Shown here: positions 1-12,287 of the stretch, in pieces
Numbering within the stretch: position 1 is the first letter of the stretch
Layout: every line of letters begins with the position of its first letter
Source: Acorus gramineus
Lineage: Eukaryota > Streptophyta > Magnoliopsida > Acorales > Acoraceae
DNA: 64,000 bases
NCBI GenBank assembly: GCA_030737835.1
Contig: JAUJYN010000013.1
Span: forward strand, 3,116,401-3,180,400
Direction: 5' to 3'
Program-made: the position numbers and the translations under genes
Notes under the pieces: model-generated
The model's input: only the letters and a program-made list of their open reading frames with translations
The model's database searches: none
Told to the model about the DNA's origin: nothing

Positions 1-1690
1 TTTCCTTTCCTCAAGGGGATTCCGAGCATGGAGCTTTATGAAACTTGATACGCAAGCCCGATGAACTCAAAAAATTTGCAAATGAATAAAATTCCTCGTA
101 TAGAGAGGGAGTTAGCAGCACATAAGATCACCATATCATCCGAATACTGGACATGGGACGTGGAAGGGCCGCCAATGCATATGGAAAGCCCCTGAATCCA
201 CCTGTCCGCCTCTGCCATCTTCATCATTCTGCTAAAAGCATTGGCCACTACTGTAAACAGGATGGGGGATAAGGGATCTCCTTGACGAAGACCCTTGTTC
301 ATGTGAAAATAACTGCAAGGCTTGCCATTCACCAAAACTGATTCCTTTGCCGTCAAAACGCAATCTCTTATCATTCGGATCCAGCTTGGTTCAAAACCAT
401 GACAAGTCAATAGGTGAAGGAGGAAGTCCCACCTCACATTGTCATCGGATTTTGAGAAGTCGAGCTTAATGACCACCCCGCTCTGCCCGTCCCGATGGGA
501 GGCAGAGATGCACTCCTGAGCCACCATGAAAACATCGTGTAGGATCCGCCCCGGAATAAATGCCGACTGATTCTCCTCAATCATGAAACCAATCACCTAA
601 TGTAGTCTGTTTGCCAACACCTTAGCCACCATTTTGTAAGCCCCATTGACAAGGCTGATTGGGCGGAAATCTCCCACCTTGACCACGCCTTCAATCTTTG
701 GAATCAGAACAAGAAAGGTGGAATTGAGGCAAGTGATCCCGCAAGAACCCCTTTGGAATTTAGTAAACATTTTGAGAACATCCTCCTAAACAACTACCCA
801 AAATTCTTGAAAAAAACGTAGGCCGAAGCCATCCGGACCGAGAGCCTTGGCAGGTGCAGCCCCGAAGACCGCTTCCTTTACTTCCTCTGTAGTAAAATGT
901 GCCTCCAAAGCCGGCCATAGGTGATCGGGAACCTTCTTGAGGTCTTCATCGTACCACTCAGGGATTTTGTTTCGATCCTTTGTGAAAGTTGATGTGAAAT
1001 GGTTCACCAGATGCTGTTCAATGTCCGCTTGAGCTTCCAAAATCTGAGTACCAGAATGCAAGCTCCCAATGTGGTTGATCTGCCTCCTCATGCTTGCCGC
1101 TTTATGGAAAAATTTCGTGTTATTATCCCCCTCTCATAACCACATCTCACGCGAGCGTTGGCGCCATTCCACTTCCTCCGAACCATGCTTAAGATTTGCT
1201 CTGTGTAACTGGTCCTCCTCAGAAAGAGCACAAGTTTCCTCTCTAACCTCGAGGGTTCTAAGTTCCCCTTCGATCTCACACTTTCGCTGGTGTCTCTCAG
1301 CACGTTGGACTCTACTCAACCGTTTCAAAACCTGTTTGGCCCATTTAAGTTTAAAAGCCACTTTCTTTGCGCCAATAAGACCCAGGGCGGGAATCCTCCA
1401 TGCTTCCTTGACCACCTCGCGGAAGCCCGCACACAGGAGCCACCAGTTTTCAAACTTGAAATGGTGGTAGTCTGTGTGGGTGTCACCTCCTTCAAAGATC
1501 AAGGGGGAGTGGTCGGAGCAGATCCTCAGCCGGGCTTTTAGGGAACACAGCGAAAAGGCCTCCTCCCAAGCATGGTCCACTAGTGCACGATCCAGCCTCG
1601 TGCAAGCTGGCTGAGCCCGAAGATTACACCATGTGAATCGCTGGTTTGAGAGAGGGATGTCCAGGAGACTAGCCTCTGACCAACACCATT
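1..1690 (-). mobile_element. Decayed L1-type LINE, endonuclease C-terminus and reverse transcriptase
   Basis: Reading the minus strand from 1690 downward, the translation runs from the C-terminal part of an AP-like endonuclease (motif NQRFTWCN, then TRLDRALV near 1600), through a linker, to reverse transcriptase motifs: ALGPDGF near 830, FRPISLVNGAYK near 670, QSAFIPGRILHD near 560, KLDF near 465, GLRQGDPLSPILF near 270 and QYSDDMVIL near 130. The catalytic FADD box reads YSDD. Plant L1 LINEs have this order. The element leaves the window at base 1, so its 3' end is not seen. The N-terminal endonuclease is missing or unrecognisable above 1690. The frame is broken at several points, with an in-frame stop just after LANRLH near 597 and frame changes near 785 and 1130. 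It is an inactive copy. Confidence 0.85.
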
Positions 1691-1699
1691 TTTAACGGG

Positions 1700-2156
1700 G
1701 CATGAGTGTACCAAGAGAACATGTGGGAGATGTTTAGCGGGTGCATGCGGGATTGGGGATGGTATATAGCCAAGGCAAATGAGGTCCAATTCGGGGAGGG
1801 GGCTTTACGGATCGTGGGGTGAGTGCGGAGGCGCGGGTGCGGACGCTTCGGTTCGATATCTCTTCTAACCATTATTGGCGCTGGGTGTACTTTTCTTTGC
1901 CTTAATTTATGTCATCTATTCTCCCCCAATTCAGAATTTGTAATTCAAATTGAACTATGAAATCGAATAGCAAAGCTCTACCTTTCTTTTTTTTAAAAAA
2001 AAAAAAATCATGTCTCAATTTTAAAATCTTATTACAATTTAAAATTTCATGCAATTTAAATTTAAATTTTAAAATATATCTAAGATTATGATACAAATTA
2101 GTTAAGATATTTTTAGCAAATAAAATTAAAACAGGTTTAAACGGTTAAAAGTGTAA
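1700..2156. other. AT-rich spacer with no recognised gene
   Basis: The first 180 bases may be unrecognised 5' LINE sequence. The rest is AT-rich, with a T/A homopolymer tract around 1985-2007. I see no coding signal. Confidence 0.6.
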
Positions 2157-3510
2157 TTTTGGTGATACCCAGGCCCCCAAAATATAAGCCCCACTAACAA
2201 GCCCCATGAGGTGTCATCACCTTATTGATTGTTATTAGTTGACTTGTTGACTTTTTAAAAATGGTAAAATGGTAAAATACAAATATGTCCTTCATTAAAA
2301 ATCTGTCTCATAAACTAAATCCCCCCATTTTCTCTATTCGGTTATTACCTTTCCATGTGAATCTTAAAATCCATTTAACCATTTCAAATTTTGAATTTTA
2401 AAATCCTTACCTAAATTACAATTGAACTTAAATTACACTAAAAAAATTGGATATTTATTGTATTCAAATTTAAATAAAAAAACACATATGGTTACTATAT
2501 GAATTAGTTACATCAAATACCTTTATTAAATATTTACATCTCTCACAACGATTTGTTACATTTACATCAGAACTGTTACATTTACATAAATATAACAAAC
2601 AATTTCATTTTCCTACCTAAATATTTTACATTCCATGCAATGTTTAAACAATTTAGAAACAGATTATATTTTCAATAGTCAGTTACATTTTATAGAAAAT
2701 GTCAAACACTTTTTTTATTGTGTGATACATTTAACAAACATATGTATTTGACTGTTACAGTAATAAATGTAACAAATATAAATTACTATTTACATTGAAA
2801 CAAATGCAATACACGAATGAATGTTACATTAATAAATGTAACAAATATAAATCAATACATGCATGCGGTTGACTGTTACATTTACGAATGTAACAAAAAT
2901 AATACAGATTTGAAAAATTACATTGTCAACAATGTAGCAGTAACATCAAACAAACTACTCACATATAAAATGTAACGGTATCGAGTGTTACATTTAGATA
3001 TTGAAACAAAAATAAATCAAAATGTGATAAATGACATTCAATACATGAAAAAAAATTGTGTTTAAAACAAAAAGCAAAACACAATTTTTTTATTTATCTA
3101 ATAATGTCAAACCTGATCCGAGAGACATTGATGTGAGATCCAAATCGAAAAGAAAAAAAAAGATTTCGTGCCTTCTCCTCAAAAATAGAATTTTCGATTT
3201 GCTCCCACGTATTCTTCATAAACAAAATCAATTCCATAATGCAAAACCTCCTCATTTCGCATACAAGACAGATTTTCAATTGTTTCAACATCAATGGTTT
3301 CTCCGGTCCCTCTCAAATATTGTTGCAAGATTTTAAGAATTTATTAATGGTGAATAAATACAGAATTTTCAGAATTAAATGATACTCCACAATCATAGGG
3401 ATACATGTTAAGGTAGTTATCAAGTAAAGGGTATAATAGATAATGTACACTTGCCACATCATGGGGCCTGTGATGGGGCCTGAAAAGTTGGGGCCTAGGA
3501 ATCATTATTG
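2157..3510 (+). mobile_element. Non-autonomous hAT-like element, copy 1
   Basis: Left end (about 2163) reads tgatacccaggcccc; the right end at about 3504, read on the other strand, is tgattcctaggcccc. The similarity extends inward over about 50 bp through GGCCCCAT and CATGA(g/t)GTG. The interior is AT-rich and studded with TGTTACATTTA-like repeats. The same ends and interior occur in other copies at 16126-21034, 51205-52410 and 52403-53830, which defines a repeat family. No transposase is encoded. hAT assignment rests on an 8 bp target duplication at copy 2 and on ends beginning CA; no clean duplication is visible here. Confidence 0.7.
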
Positions 3511-4330
3511 ATTTAAAAAATGAGGATTTTTTTCTTCTAAAACTTGGCATTTCAACCTTGTAAAAAAAGGGCTTGTATAAGAAGGGTAGCGATGGTAAGC
3601 CTGTCAATCGGACGGATACGGAACGGATATGGTAATTATTTATCCTAACTTTCAGATTTTGATACGGATATTAATTTTCGGATTCGAATATCTTCGGATA
3701 CAGATATTTCGGATAATTGACATGTTTAAATATTAATATTAAATTGAATAATGAAATGATATATAAGAGAGATGAAAATTAAAATTCGTTGTGAACTAAG
3801 TGGAATACATGAACATAAGAATACATAATCAAAAGCACATAAGCATATAGAGAAAAGAAGAAGAAAGAGTTTTCTTATTCACAATTTGTTGGTTATCAAT
3901 ACATTGAAGGGCCCTCTATTTATAGGCTCAATTTACACATCATGGGGTGGAGAGAGTGGAAAGTTAGAGAAGTGAATAGAGGGGGTTATGGAGAAAGTGG
4001 TGGGAATTGAAGTGGTGGTGGTTATCCACAATATTCACAACAAAATTTAGATTTTAAGGTTTATTCTTTCTTTCAGATAACGAAAATTTAATAATAATAT
4101 AATATATCATGATTGTGATTAATCATAAAAATAACAAATATGAACAATATAATACAAATATATATAAATTTTTATAATATATGTTGGATAGAGATATTTT
4201 TCAGATCGGATACACTGATATTCATATCTGCACTTTAGATATTTGAATATCTTATATTTTTATAATTATACAGATTCAGATTTTTTTCGGATAATTAATA
4301 TGCTTAGATGGGATGGACAGGGTTGGGCTG
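3511..4330. repeat. Degenerate GGATACGGATAT-type repeat flanking a promoter-like TATA
   Basis: Two blocks (3612-3722 and 4188-4300) are rich in variants of GGATACGGATAT; a similar block lies at 59360-59470. Between them, on the minus strand, is a TATA-like CCTATAAATAG at 3916-3926 followed by a pyrimidine-rich stretch, as in a retroelement or gene leader. No coding region follows it that I recognise. Confidence 0.35.
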
Positions 4331-4990
4331 TATATGGGGGTGGGTTTAGTAAAAGTAAAGGAAAATGATCAAATCGTAGTTTTTAATTTTACATGTTTTC
4401 TATAAATGAATCTATACAATTTACTAAAATATATAGTTTATTTTTAAAATAAATATGCATCTTATCAGATGAAATATACTATTTAAAAAAATCAAAACAT
4501 TTGTGGATTGGAATGGAAAAAAAAAATTGTACATACCACTATCCCATCATTTTTGGCATAAAATAAAAAAGAAAGAGAAGGCGGCTATAACATGATCTAA
4601 TCATGAACAAAACAAAAAATTTGGTCCATCTTTTTAGGATTCTTGAACCTTTTCATTTGTTTGATGGGATTGTAAAATAATATTTGCATGACAAAGAATC
4701 AGAACAATTACAAAATTAAGAATAATCTAAAAACATGATATTTTGACTATTTTCTAAGTATCCATTTGCCTTTACTATGTGGCCCAACCAGGGATGACAA
4801 TGGATGAGTTATAATATTTTGTAGTCTCGTGACAACTAACAATACAATCCATGAGTGGAGTTATATATAACAATATTACAGTGTAAGAAAATTTTTTTTT
4901 TTTTAAAAAAATTAATATATATTAATTTATCTAGATATTTATTTGGCTTTTCATGATGATATTATATACTTCACGAGGTCGATATATAAT
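4331..4990. other. AT-rich spacer
   Basis: No open reading frame of note, no repeat shared with the rest of the window apart from homopolymer runs (for example near 4890). Confidence 0.5.
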
Positions 4991-5343
4991 TGGGTGAATT
5001 GCCTAAATATCCCTTGATTGACCCTTATTTTTTCTGTACCCCTGGAATTTTTTATTTTTTTTATTTTACCCCTATAGAGCTGTCTCATTGTTTTTTTACC
5101 CTTCACCCCTGTCACATCACATTTGTTACCTAAACTACCCTCTCCATCTTAATTTTGCCCCAAATCCTTTGTAACTTTCCCCAGATCCTATCTCCCTCAA
5201 TCCCTCTCTCTACCGCCACCTAATACTCTGTGAGCTTTCTGAAACAATTGGAGACATTTGTGTACCTAAAGCTTGGAGCGGGCCGACGATCATCTCGACC
5301 CTCTTCTCCTCCGCTGACTCCGACTCCACTGTGCTTATTTAGG

Positions 5344-5480
5344 TCGCCACCGTCGCCCTCGGGAGCTTCGCATGTGGCGTCGATGCCGGAGCCCGAGCGG
5401 TCCTTGACGGTAGCGCCATGACGATTCTCATGAGGTTGCTCTCCAACTATGACGAGAAGGTATACGTTGCGGTCTTGTAT
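5344..5480 (+). pseudogene. Captured fragment of an armadillo-repeat-like gene
   Basis: A GC-rich island inside an AT-rich transposon translates as VATVALGSFACGVDAG, then ARAVLDGSAM, then LMRLLSNYDEKV. This has the spacing and hydrophobic pattern of armadillo repeats in plant ARM proteins (a helix with ATVALGSFA, then a G-A-(L/M) loop and LLSN-DEKV). The preceding GC-rich stretch from 5225 is in the same frame but is separated by a stop. It looks like an exon captured by the MULE, with an abrupt change of base composition on both sides. Assignment is by pattern only; the donor gene is unknown. Confidence 0.45.
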
Positions 5481-6485
5481 GCCGCTTTATGTGATTTTTG
5501 ATGCAAAGTAGGGATTTTTTCTTATAAGATTTTTTGGGATTGTGAACTGTGTGATTAATTTTTGTTTGATGGTTGAAGAAAAATGTATTTTTTCTAATGA
5601 AAAAATTATTCTTTGATGATATATTGTGATTATTTATAAAAAATAATGAGGCTTTGCACACTTTTGTTTTTTCTTTTTTTATTTGGGTTTGTTTGAAATG
5701 TAGATATTTATGTCTCGATTATGTGTTTTTTGTTTGCTTTAGATGTGAAGGGGGGAGTTTTTTTTTTTTGTTGCCTTTTGCATGATTATTTTATTTGATT
5801 ATACAAAGAAAATGTGATGTTCTGTAATTAGTCATTTATATATTTGTAACTTGATATTACATTTATGTAATTAGGCATTACATTGTAATTTCTGGATTTA
5901 TTCAGACATGCTCTATGATTCAAGTTAATAATTTATGAAAACCACTTGATATATGATTATTGCAGTATTGTTGGAGCTCAAATTAACAATCATTAAATAG
6001 TCCTAGTTAGTTATGTTGTAGTTGTTACTTTTCATATGTTTATCATGTTGTAGTTATAGTAGTTTATGTTTTGTATATGGTAGCTTATGCTGTCTGTTCA
6101 TGGTATGCTATATATTTGAAATTCTGTAAATGATGAATTCCATCTTGTAATTGGTTATACACGTTCTGTAATTAGTTATTACCTTTCTGTATGTCTGCAT
6201 TACAATCACTAGTATACACTACAAAAAAATGTTGTTTATGTAATGTCATCACTGATATATTTTTTATTTCTGTATGTTTATGTAATCTTATGTGCTGTTA
6301 TATCTATCACATTACAATGTTGTTGTAATATTTTGACAACATGACAAATTTTTTCTTTATGTAAGTATTTCTGTTAGTTAATATAACTGGTACACATATT
6401 TATGTAACTGTATCAAAATGTGTCTCTAAAACTGATATATCTTATTAACCTTGAATGTATCATTAGATAGACTCAAAAATGATTA

Positions 6486-6720
6486 TTGGCTGGAGAGGTT
6501 GAGAAGCATTTGTTCAAGCCCCATGAAGCTAAGTTGGTTGCCGAACACCTCAAGATGCATGTCATTCAGCAAAAGAGAAAGGAAGAGAGAATGAATCTAA
6601 TGAATGAAGGCAAGAGAAAAATGGTGGAGTAAAAAGAAATTGTTGGAGAGAGGTAGGGAAAGAAGATGCAGGAGGGACAAAAGACAAAGAAAGAGGTGCC
6701 GGAGTGGACTATTGGTGAAA
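6486..6720 (+). pseudogene. Unrecognised exon-like fragment within the MULE
   Basis: A charged stretch reads EVEKHLFKPHEAKL and VAEHLKMHVIQQKRKEE before a stop, followed by a Lys/Arg-rich tail in another frame. Amphipathic helix character is clear, but I do not recognise the family. It may be another captured exon or the C-terminal side of the old transposase gene. Confidence 0.3.
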
Positions 6721-7236
6721 CCAAAACAAAACACATCAAACACTGAAATCAAAACAAGTCCAGTCATGCATAAAAAATGGTTAAACCCAAATGTACACAA
6801 AAATATATACATCAAATGTTTAAATTACTACATTGTATGCCTAGTCTTTGCAAGGAGGAACAAATGGTCTACATTGGATCTAACCATGACAAACGTGTCT
6901 TTGAAATATTTTATGTAATTCTTGTGATGGACTTCATCTGCATAAGATATATATACATTAGATTGATACAGAGTTGTAATGTTCATCAAATAAATATAAT
7001 TATAACTTATAGAACCGTACTAATGAATTATAGAAACTACCATTTACAGAACATAAACTACCACTTACATAACCGAAACTATCATTTACATAACAGAAAC
7101 AATTCAATTACAAAAACTACTAATAATAGAAACTATCAATTACAAAAACTACAAACATTACATATTCAGTATAACAACTACCAATGCAATACCCAATTAC
7201 AATAGAAACTATCATTCACATAATGTAAAGCTGCAA

Positions 7237-8444
7237 CTACAATATAATTACACTAAGGACATAATGTAATGCCCAAACTACAAAATTGAGATATATCAGC
7301 TTATGAAAGTGATCCACATCGTAAAAGATTTGCCCAGGTTGTCTAATGAGATCACCCCACATGCTAATCATTAGGCTATGAACTTCACTAGATTCACTAT
7401 GGACGTTCGCCAATGCCAGATCATTTGATTGTTCGACTGTATTTTGATTATCACCTACTTGTGATCCATTCATGTAAATAGGGCCAACTTCAGTTCTGCA
7501 AGTACTTACAGAAATTATATTACAAGTTACACTGTGTACGAATAGATTCACATAATATATATAACTTTACAGAAACACTATGATACTTTACATGATGATA
7601 AAAATTACAAATCATATGTATGAAACTTACAGAATAAAACGACATAAATTACAATTTCTAAGCCTATACATAATCTAGTGTAGAAAATATGCATGAACTA
7701 AAACAGTACCATAGATGACAGTTTTACTTAACCCAATTACAAATTATACAATAAACGGTTATAGAAATGTATTATCTTGGATACTAATTCATTGAAACAC
7801 AGAAACTGAATATAGCCCTTATACTACATGACTACAGAACCAGAAGGATGCATCAAAACCAGCTCATACCCATTTGTGCCGGAACTTTGAAGATAGATAT
7901 GTATCAGCTTTGCATTGAAGTGAATATGCAGCTGAACCATCTTCTGTACATCGCTGTCATTAATGACTTACACAAACACTTTATTGCAGCTAGGAATGGA
8001 GTATTTCATTATGATTTGATGTGGATCCAACTTCCATCTTGAACACAACTTCACAATCAAACTCTGAAACTCAGTATCTTCTCCAACATTTTCCATGGAT
8101 GCATCTTCTTTGTATTTACAAATGGAAGGTAGTGAAGACATCGGTGAGATGGATCGGCGAGGACTGTTGGGAGATCGGATGGTCAGATTAGTTAGTTGAA
8201 CTTCAGATCGAATGAAACGACGAAAATGGGTGGTCTGGGTAGATCGGCGACGGTGTGAAGGGCGACGAGGAAAATGGTGGACGACGAACGGAGACCATGT
8301 CAAGGTTCTTAGTGTCGGCGATGGATTGCGGCAATATTTTCGGCGATTACTGCAGGAAGAAGAAGAGAAATGACAGGCATTTGTGGAGGATCTTTGTCTG
8401 GTCTGGTGAAGAAGAAGAGAAAAAGAGGGGAAGAAGAAGAGCAT
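7237..8444 (-). pseudogene. MULE transposase N-terminal remnant
   Basis: The minus strand first gives an N-terminal PB1-like region typical of plant MULE transposases: EFQSLIVKLCSRWKLDP, KYSIPSCNKVFV and, in an adjacent frame, VINDSDVQKMVQLHIHF (8100-7880). Further down, at about 7340-7290, LIRQPGQIFYDVDHFHKL resembles the GQxFxDVxxF start of the MULE DNA-binding domain. The catalytic MULE domain and SWIM zinc finger are absent. The frame is interrupted, including a stop directly after the NKVFV motif. This identifies the surrounding inverted-repeat element as a MULE. Confidence 0.6.
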
Positions 8445-8609
8445 TAAAGGGGTTATGTGCTTATATGCGGGAGTACTTATGGTATTTACAAAAAATAGGG
8501 GTAAAAAAAAATTGGATAAAGCTACAGGGGCATAAAATTTATTTTCAAAAGTCAGGAGGTATAAAAAAAATTGGGGGTTTGATCCAGAGGCATATGGACA
8601 ATTAAAACA

Positions 8610-8930
8610 GCTTGGGTTTCACTGACCGGACTGGACAAGTCATTTTCCATATATAAAAATCAGTCCCAACCCATACAGCAGCTTCGATCACAACTGACAT
8701 TATTACATTCTATGTTGATTTTGATTTATTTTATTTTATTTTTGCCTATGAAAATCTAACTAAAAATAAAACACGATATATTGAGTCATTTTTATAATTT
8801 CAAATGCAATATAATACAAACTCTTTCACTCACTGAATTAACATATATATCTCATTTGAAATTTTTAAATTTTATATGAATGATATCATTCAATTTATTA
8901 GATTATATACTTGTAGGGCCTAAAAATGAG
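8610..8930. other. Spacer
   Basis: AT-rich sequence with no recognised feature. Confidence 0.5.
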
Positions 8931-9480
8931 GCCCACTAACTATGTTTCACATACCGGTAGCCCATAATCCGATTGGTAAGGGTCCATGACCCGAATCACT
9001 CACCATAGGTGGATCCGGCCCGTCAACCCTTGAGTGCCCAACGACTAAGCATCAATCCAAGTCAGTAAATCAAGAGATTAATTTTTAAATCAGGGATCAT
9101 CAATTGTTGATTTTCTAAATCTACACAAATATATTAAATCTAAAGCTATTATTTAACTGATCCTCTAAGATCACAATAATATATCCTGGATGTGGAATTA
9201 ATCATCAATTGATCCACAAAAATCTCAACAAATTGTGTGTATTTATAAATGGATAATGGCCGATAGAGAACCAATTCTCTCTACTGCGAAATTATTTATT
9301 GCAACAATTCTAGTTGTGCATTTTATTGACTTGAACGTCGGAGGGTTTTCTGTAGATCACCCCCAACCCTATTTCTGATGGTGTTCGAAGAGAAGAAGCG
9401 CTGACGACATCAAAAAAATCATCGAGAGGAGTAGAGCGAATGGATCCTGACGACCCGCATCCGGTTGGTCACTTTTTGCC
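8931..9480 (+). mobile_element. LTR-like fossil (probable solo LTR or LTR fragment)
   Basis: Starts TGTAGGGCC, carries a TATA-like TTTATAAATGG near 9241 and then a CTTGAACGTCGGAGGG motif near 9332, which is common in the R/U5 part of plant LTRs. A second stretch with the same start and motif lies at 43453-43770. The 3' boundary is not clear. It is a degraded non-coding remnant of moderate age. Confidence 0.4.
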
Positions 9481-9489
9481 CCTCCAATA

Positions 9490-10970
9490 CTTAAGCTACC
9501 TATGAAATCATGCGCTAATGGTATAACTATAACATTATCCTAAATAAAATAATGCATGCATTGGGTTACGTTAGATGCACACATATGTTGATTGCATGGA
9601 TTTTCATCAAAATATAATATATTGTGTAAGCAACAAGAGATTGACACGGCTGTAACTGAGGTTTCTCTTCTCTTTCCTTACGATGATATATCGACACCCC
9701 GGTATTTTCCTTCATCAGTCCAGCTCTAAATCGGTCCTCGTATTAGTAGAAAAATGAGTATAGATCCAATCAAAACTGGCTTTAATTAATCTGATTAATA
9801 ACAAACTGCACATGAATTGAACTATAAAGCTTATAAATCGAACTGTATTGTATGTCTGTATAGTTTGATTCATATAATTGTACAATTTGACACTAATGGT
9901 ATTAGATCTGACTAGATCCGAACCCAGAAAAATATTGGACAATAGACGTAATTCTCCGTATTTGCATTTTTTATGTTTATTATCACAATTTCTTTAAAAA
10001 ATTAGGTTGTTAAATTAAAATTTTAAGTTTAACAAAAATGAATCGAAGTGAAATAGGAAGAAAAAAATATTTAAAATTAAAATAATAGAGAGCACATATT
10101 TTAAAAAAAAAATTAAAAGAAAGTAGAAACAAATGAAAAGGGAATAACAAAAAAAAAAATGAAAATAAATATAAAATATAAAAAAAAAAATATAAACCAC
10201 TATGATTTTGTTATTTGTAAATCAAACTATAACAAAAAATAAAATTCCTATAAAATAGGAACAATAAAACTAAAAGAACACATAATTAAAAATTATGGAC
10301 AAGTTTTTAAAATAAGATAAAATAATTTAAAAACAAAACATAAAAATCTAATAAATTAGGGAATAAGACAATGTTTTTGAGATTTAAGACCCACGCCATG
10401 TCTCCAACTCTACAGAGTTTTGGCATCCATACGGTCACTTTAGGCCCTATTTGAAAATGAGTTTAAACAACTTTTGAGTTTATAGGAAACTGCTTTTCCC
10501 AAACCCTTTTCAAACAGGAAAAACTGGAGCCAAAAGCTGTAAATAGATTTCTGTAAAAAAAGTGCTCAAAATCTGAATTTTTCAAAAGACGTAGAGAAGC
10601 AGTTTCAACCTAAAATTTCATTCAATTGCCTTGGTTGGAAGAAAGTGATAATTCGTCTTAAATTTAGTTAGTCGATAAATTATTTGGATACGAAATGATT
10701 ATACATGGAAATAAAAGAAAATTATTTTATTTTTGTATTTGATTTATTAGAATATTACTATTATTTTTTAATGGATACACATGGATAAATTATATCCGAC
10801 TCCTTTATAGCCATTCTGTTCTATTTTAACATATTAAGATAAAATTATTATAGTTGTATAACCATTACAATTTATCTATGATAAACAACCTGTAGGGGAC
10901 TCCCTCATATTTCAAGCATAAATTATTGATCTAAAGTAACAAAATAGAGGACTATACTAGTTTCTTCTTA
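9490..10970. other. AT-rich spacer
   Basis: Contains A-rich low-complexity sequence (10000-10380) whose long open frames are compositional, and a possible tiny foldback near 10443-10526. No gene recognised. Confidence 0.5.
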
Positions 10971-10972
10971 GG

Positions 10973-11112
10973 GTCTGTTTGGATCGTGTTTGCGTAGATT
11001 CTGCTGTGAAAACTTGAAACGCTAGCTGGTCCAACCAAAATAATGATAAATGCGACATTCTTCGTGTTTTCCGCATTTTACTTATTATAAACGCCGCATT
11101 CCAAACTCAGAC
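10973..11112. mobile_element. Small foldback MITE candidate
   Basis: The left end gggtctgtttggatcg and the reverse complement of the right end (tgtctgagtttggaatgc) are imperfect inverted repeats, as in small plant MITEs. No target duplication was confirmed. Confidence 0.35.
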
Positions 11113-11155
11113 ATAAGTATAATTTATCGAGATTGAGAAGGTAAAAAAACATTAA

Positions 11156-11608
11156 GAGCCCGTTTAGATAGAGGCATAAGCTATTATTGAGTTTATACCT
11201 ATTCCAGGAATTGTTGATTTTATCAATGGAATAAGTATTTTCTATTTGATTGTGTTTTCAGTTATTCTCGTTGAGAAACTTAATAATAAAAAGTTGGAGT
11301 GTTTGGTTGATGAAGAATAAAATTTGAATAAGATGTAAAAAGTTGATTTAACATGTGGGTTCCATTGATGTATAAGAGGTGATGACTATTGATTTGATGT
11401 GATGACATGTGATTCAATAGATGAGTCTCCTTGTACCAGTGGAGAAATAACATAATTCCAAGAGGGGATTTAAAATACAAATACTAGTTTATTCTCATCT
11501 AATTCTGCATAGCTATATCCCTTTATACCACCCACCCAAACAACTTTTTTACCTTTATTCTCCCTTATCCCCCATATTCCACCCTTTATCCCCCATCCAA
11601 ACGGGCCC
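11156..11608. mobile_element. MITE with GRGCCCGTTTRGAT ends
   Basis: The left end gagcccgtttagatagagg and the reverse complement of the right end (gggcccgtttggatggggg) form a clear inverted repeat of about 20 bp. The 450 bp interior has no coding potential. The target duplication is not clear. Confidence 0.6.
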
Positions 11609-11843
11609 AGCGGGTTGAACATGATTTTATACGGGTTGGATTCTAAAAACTGGATTCGATTGGGTTGATAAATTCGGGTTGTCTATAAAATCGGGTTGAC
11701 ATCATGTCAACCCGATCCAACCTGAACTCATAGTAGACACACATGATATTCTAAATGAATCATGGGCCATTGATACTTGATTCTTTACTCTAAATATCTT
11801 TCGTCGGATCACAATGTAATTTTTTTGATGGACTTAGATTGTG

Positions 11844-11931
<88 letters not shown>

Positions 11932-12110
11932 AAAACATATATACCATTTGTTTTGGGATTCATTTTTGCGAGCTAAGCTTGAAAATCGGGTTCCTCATAT
12001 TTAGTTTTCAGTTATCATGGGTTGGGTTTGGGTTAGAGTCATCGGATTAAAATTCGGGTTGGATCAAGTTAAGAATTAAACACTTTGAACTTTGGGTTAC
12101 ATCTCTAAAG
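11609..12110. repeat. GGGTTG-rich repeat with a long (TA)n microsatellite
   Basis: Degenerate CGGGTTGG units occur at 11609-11740 and 11990-12070, with an (AT)n tract at about 11844-11929 followed by an A run. The flanks look like one repeat split by the microsatellite. No coding content. Confidence 0.6.
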
Positions 12111-12121
12111 AAGAGGCAAAG

Positions 12122-12190
12122 CATATGAGAAAACTCAAGAAAAATATGCCCATCTCATCACAACTTTCCCCAAGAAGAAAAGCCAAATGT
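12122..12190 (+). pseudogene. Sulfotransferase exon 1 relic
   Basis: About 70 bp translate as YEKTQEKYAHLITTFPKKKS and then hit a stop. This matches residues 10-28 of SOT-E (DEKTQEKYAHLIS..LPKKKS) and the same region of SOT-A. Nothing upstream or downstream continues the gene. It is a scrap of an older tandem copy, 1.2 kb upstream of SOT-A. Confidence 0.8.
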
Positions 12191-12287
12191 GAAATACCTG
12201 TGGTTACAACAAATTTTTCTTTTTTTTTTGAAGAAAAAAAATATATAGATGCAAAAGGAGATTTGGAGGGGGGGGGGGGGGGGGGGG

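Larger units (their letters stand above)
4991..8609 (-). mobile_element. Mutator-like element (MULE) with captured sequence
   Basis: The left end (gggtgaattgcctaaatat) and the reverse complement of the right end (gttttaattgtccatatgc) are imperfect inverted repeats that align for about 95 bp, both passing through TACCcCTG and CCCCTgTAG. Long terminal inverted repeats are typical of MULEs. Minus-strand remnants of a MULE transposase N-terminus lie at 7237-8444, and an unrelated GC-rich fragment lies near the other end. I could not find a matching 9 bp target duplication. The body from 5650 to 6480 and 6950 to 7240 is AT-rich without recognised coding. The element is inactive. Confidence 0.7.

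Noticed and set aside
6220-6260. cactacaaaaaaatg as a CACTA terminus
   Set aside because: No partner end, target duplication or subterminal repeats were found nearby.
10015-10200. Phe/Ile/Tyr-rich minus-strand open frame
   Set aside because: It is a translation of A-rich low-complexity DNA.
11841-12050. Open frame beginning with a long Ile-Tyr repeat
   Set aside because: It is the (TA)n microsatellite and flanking repeat.
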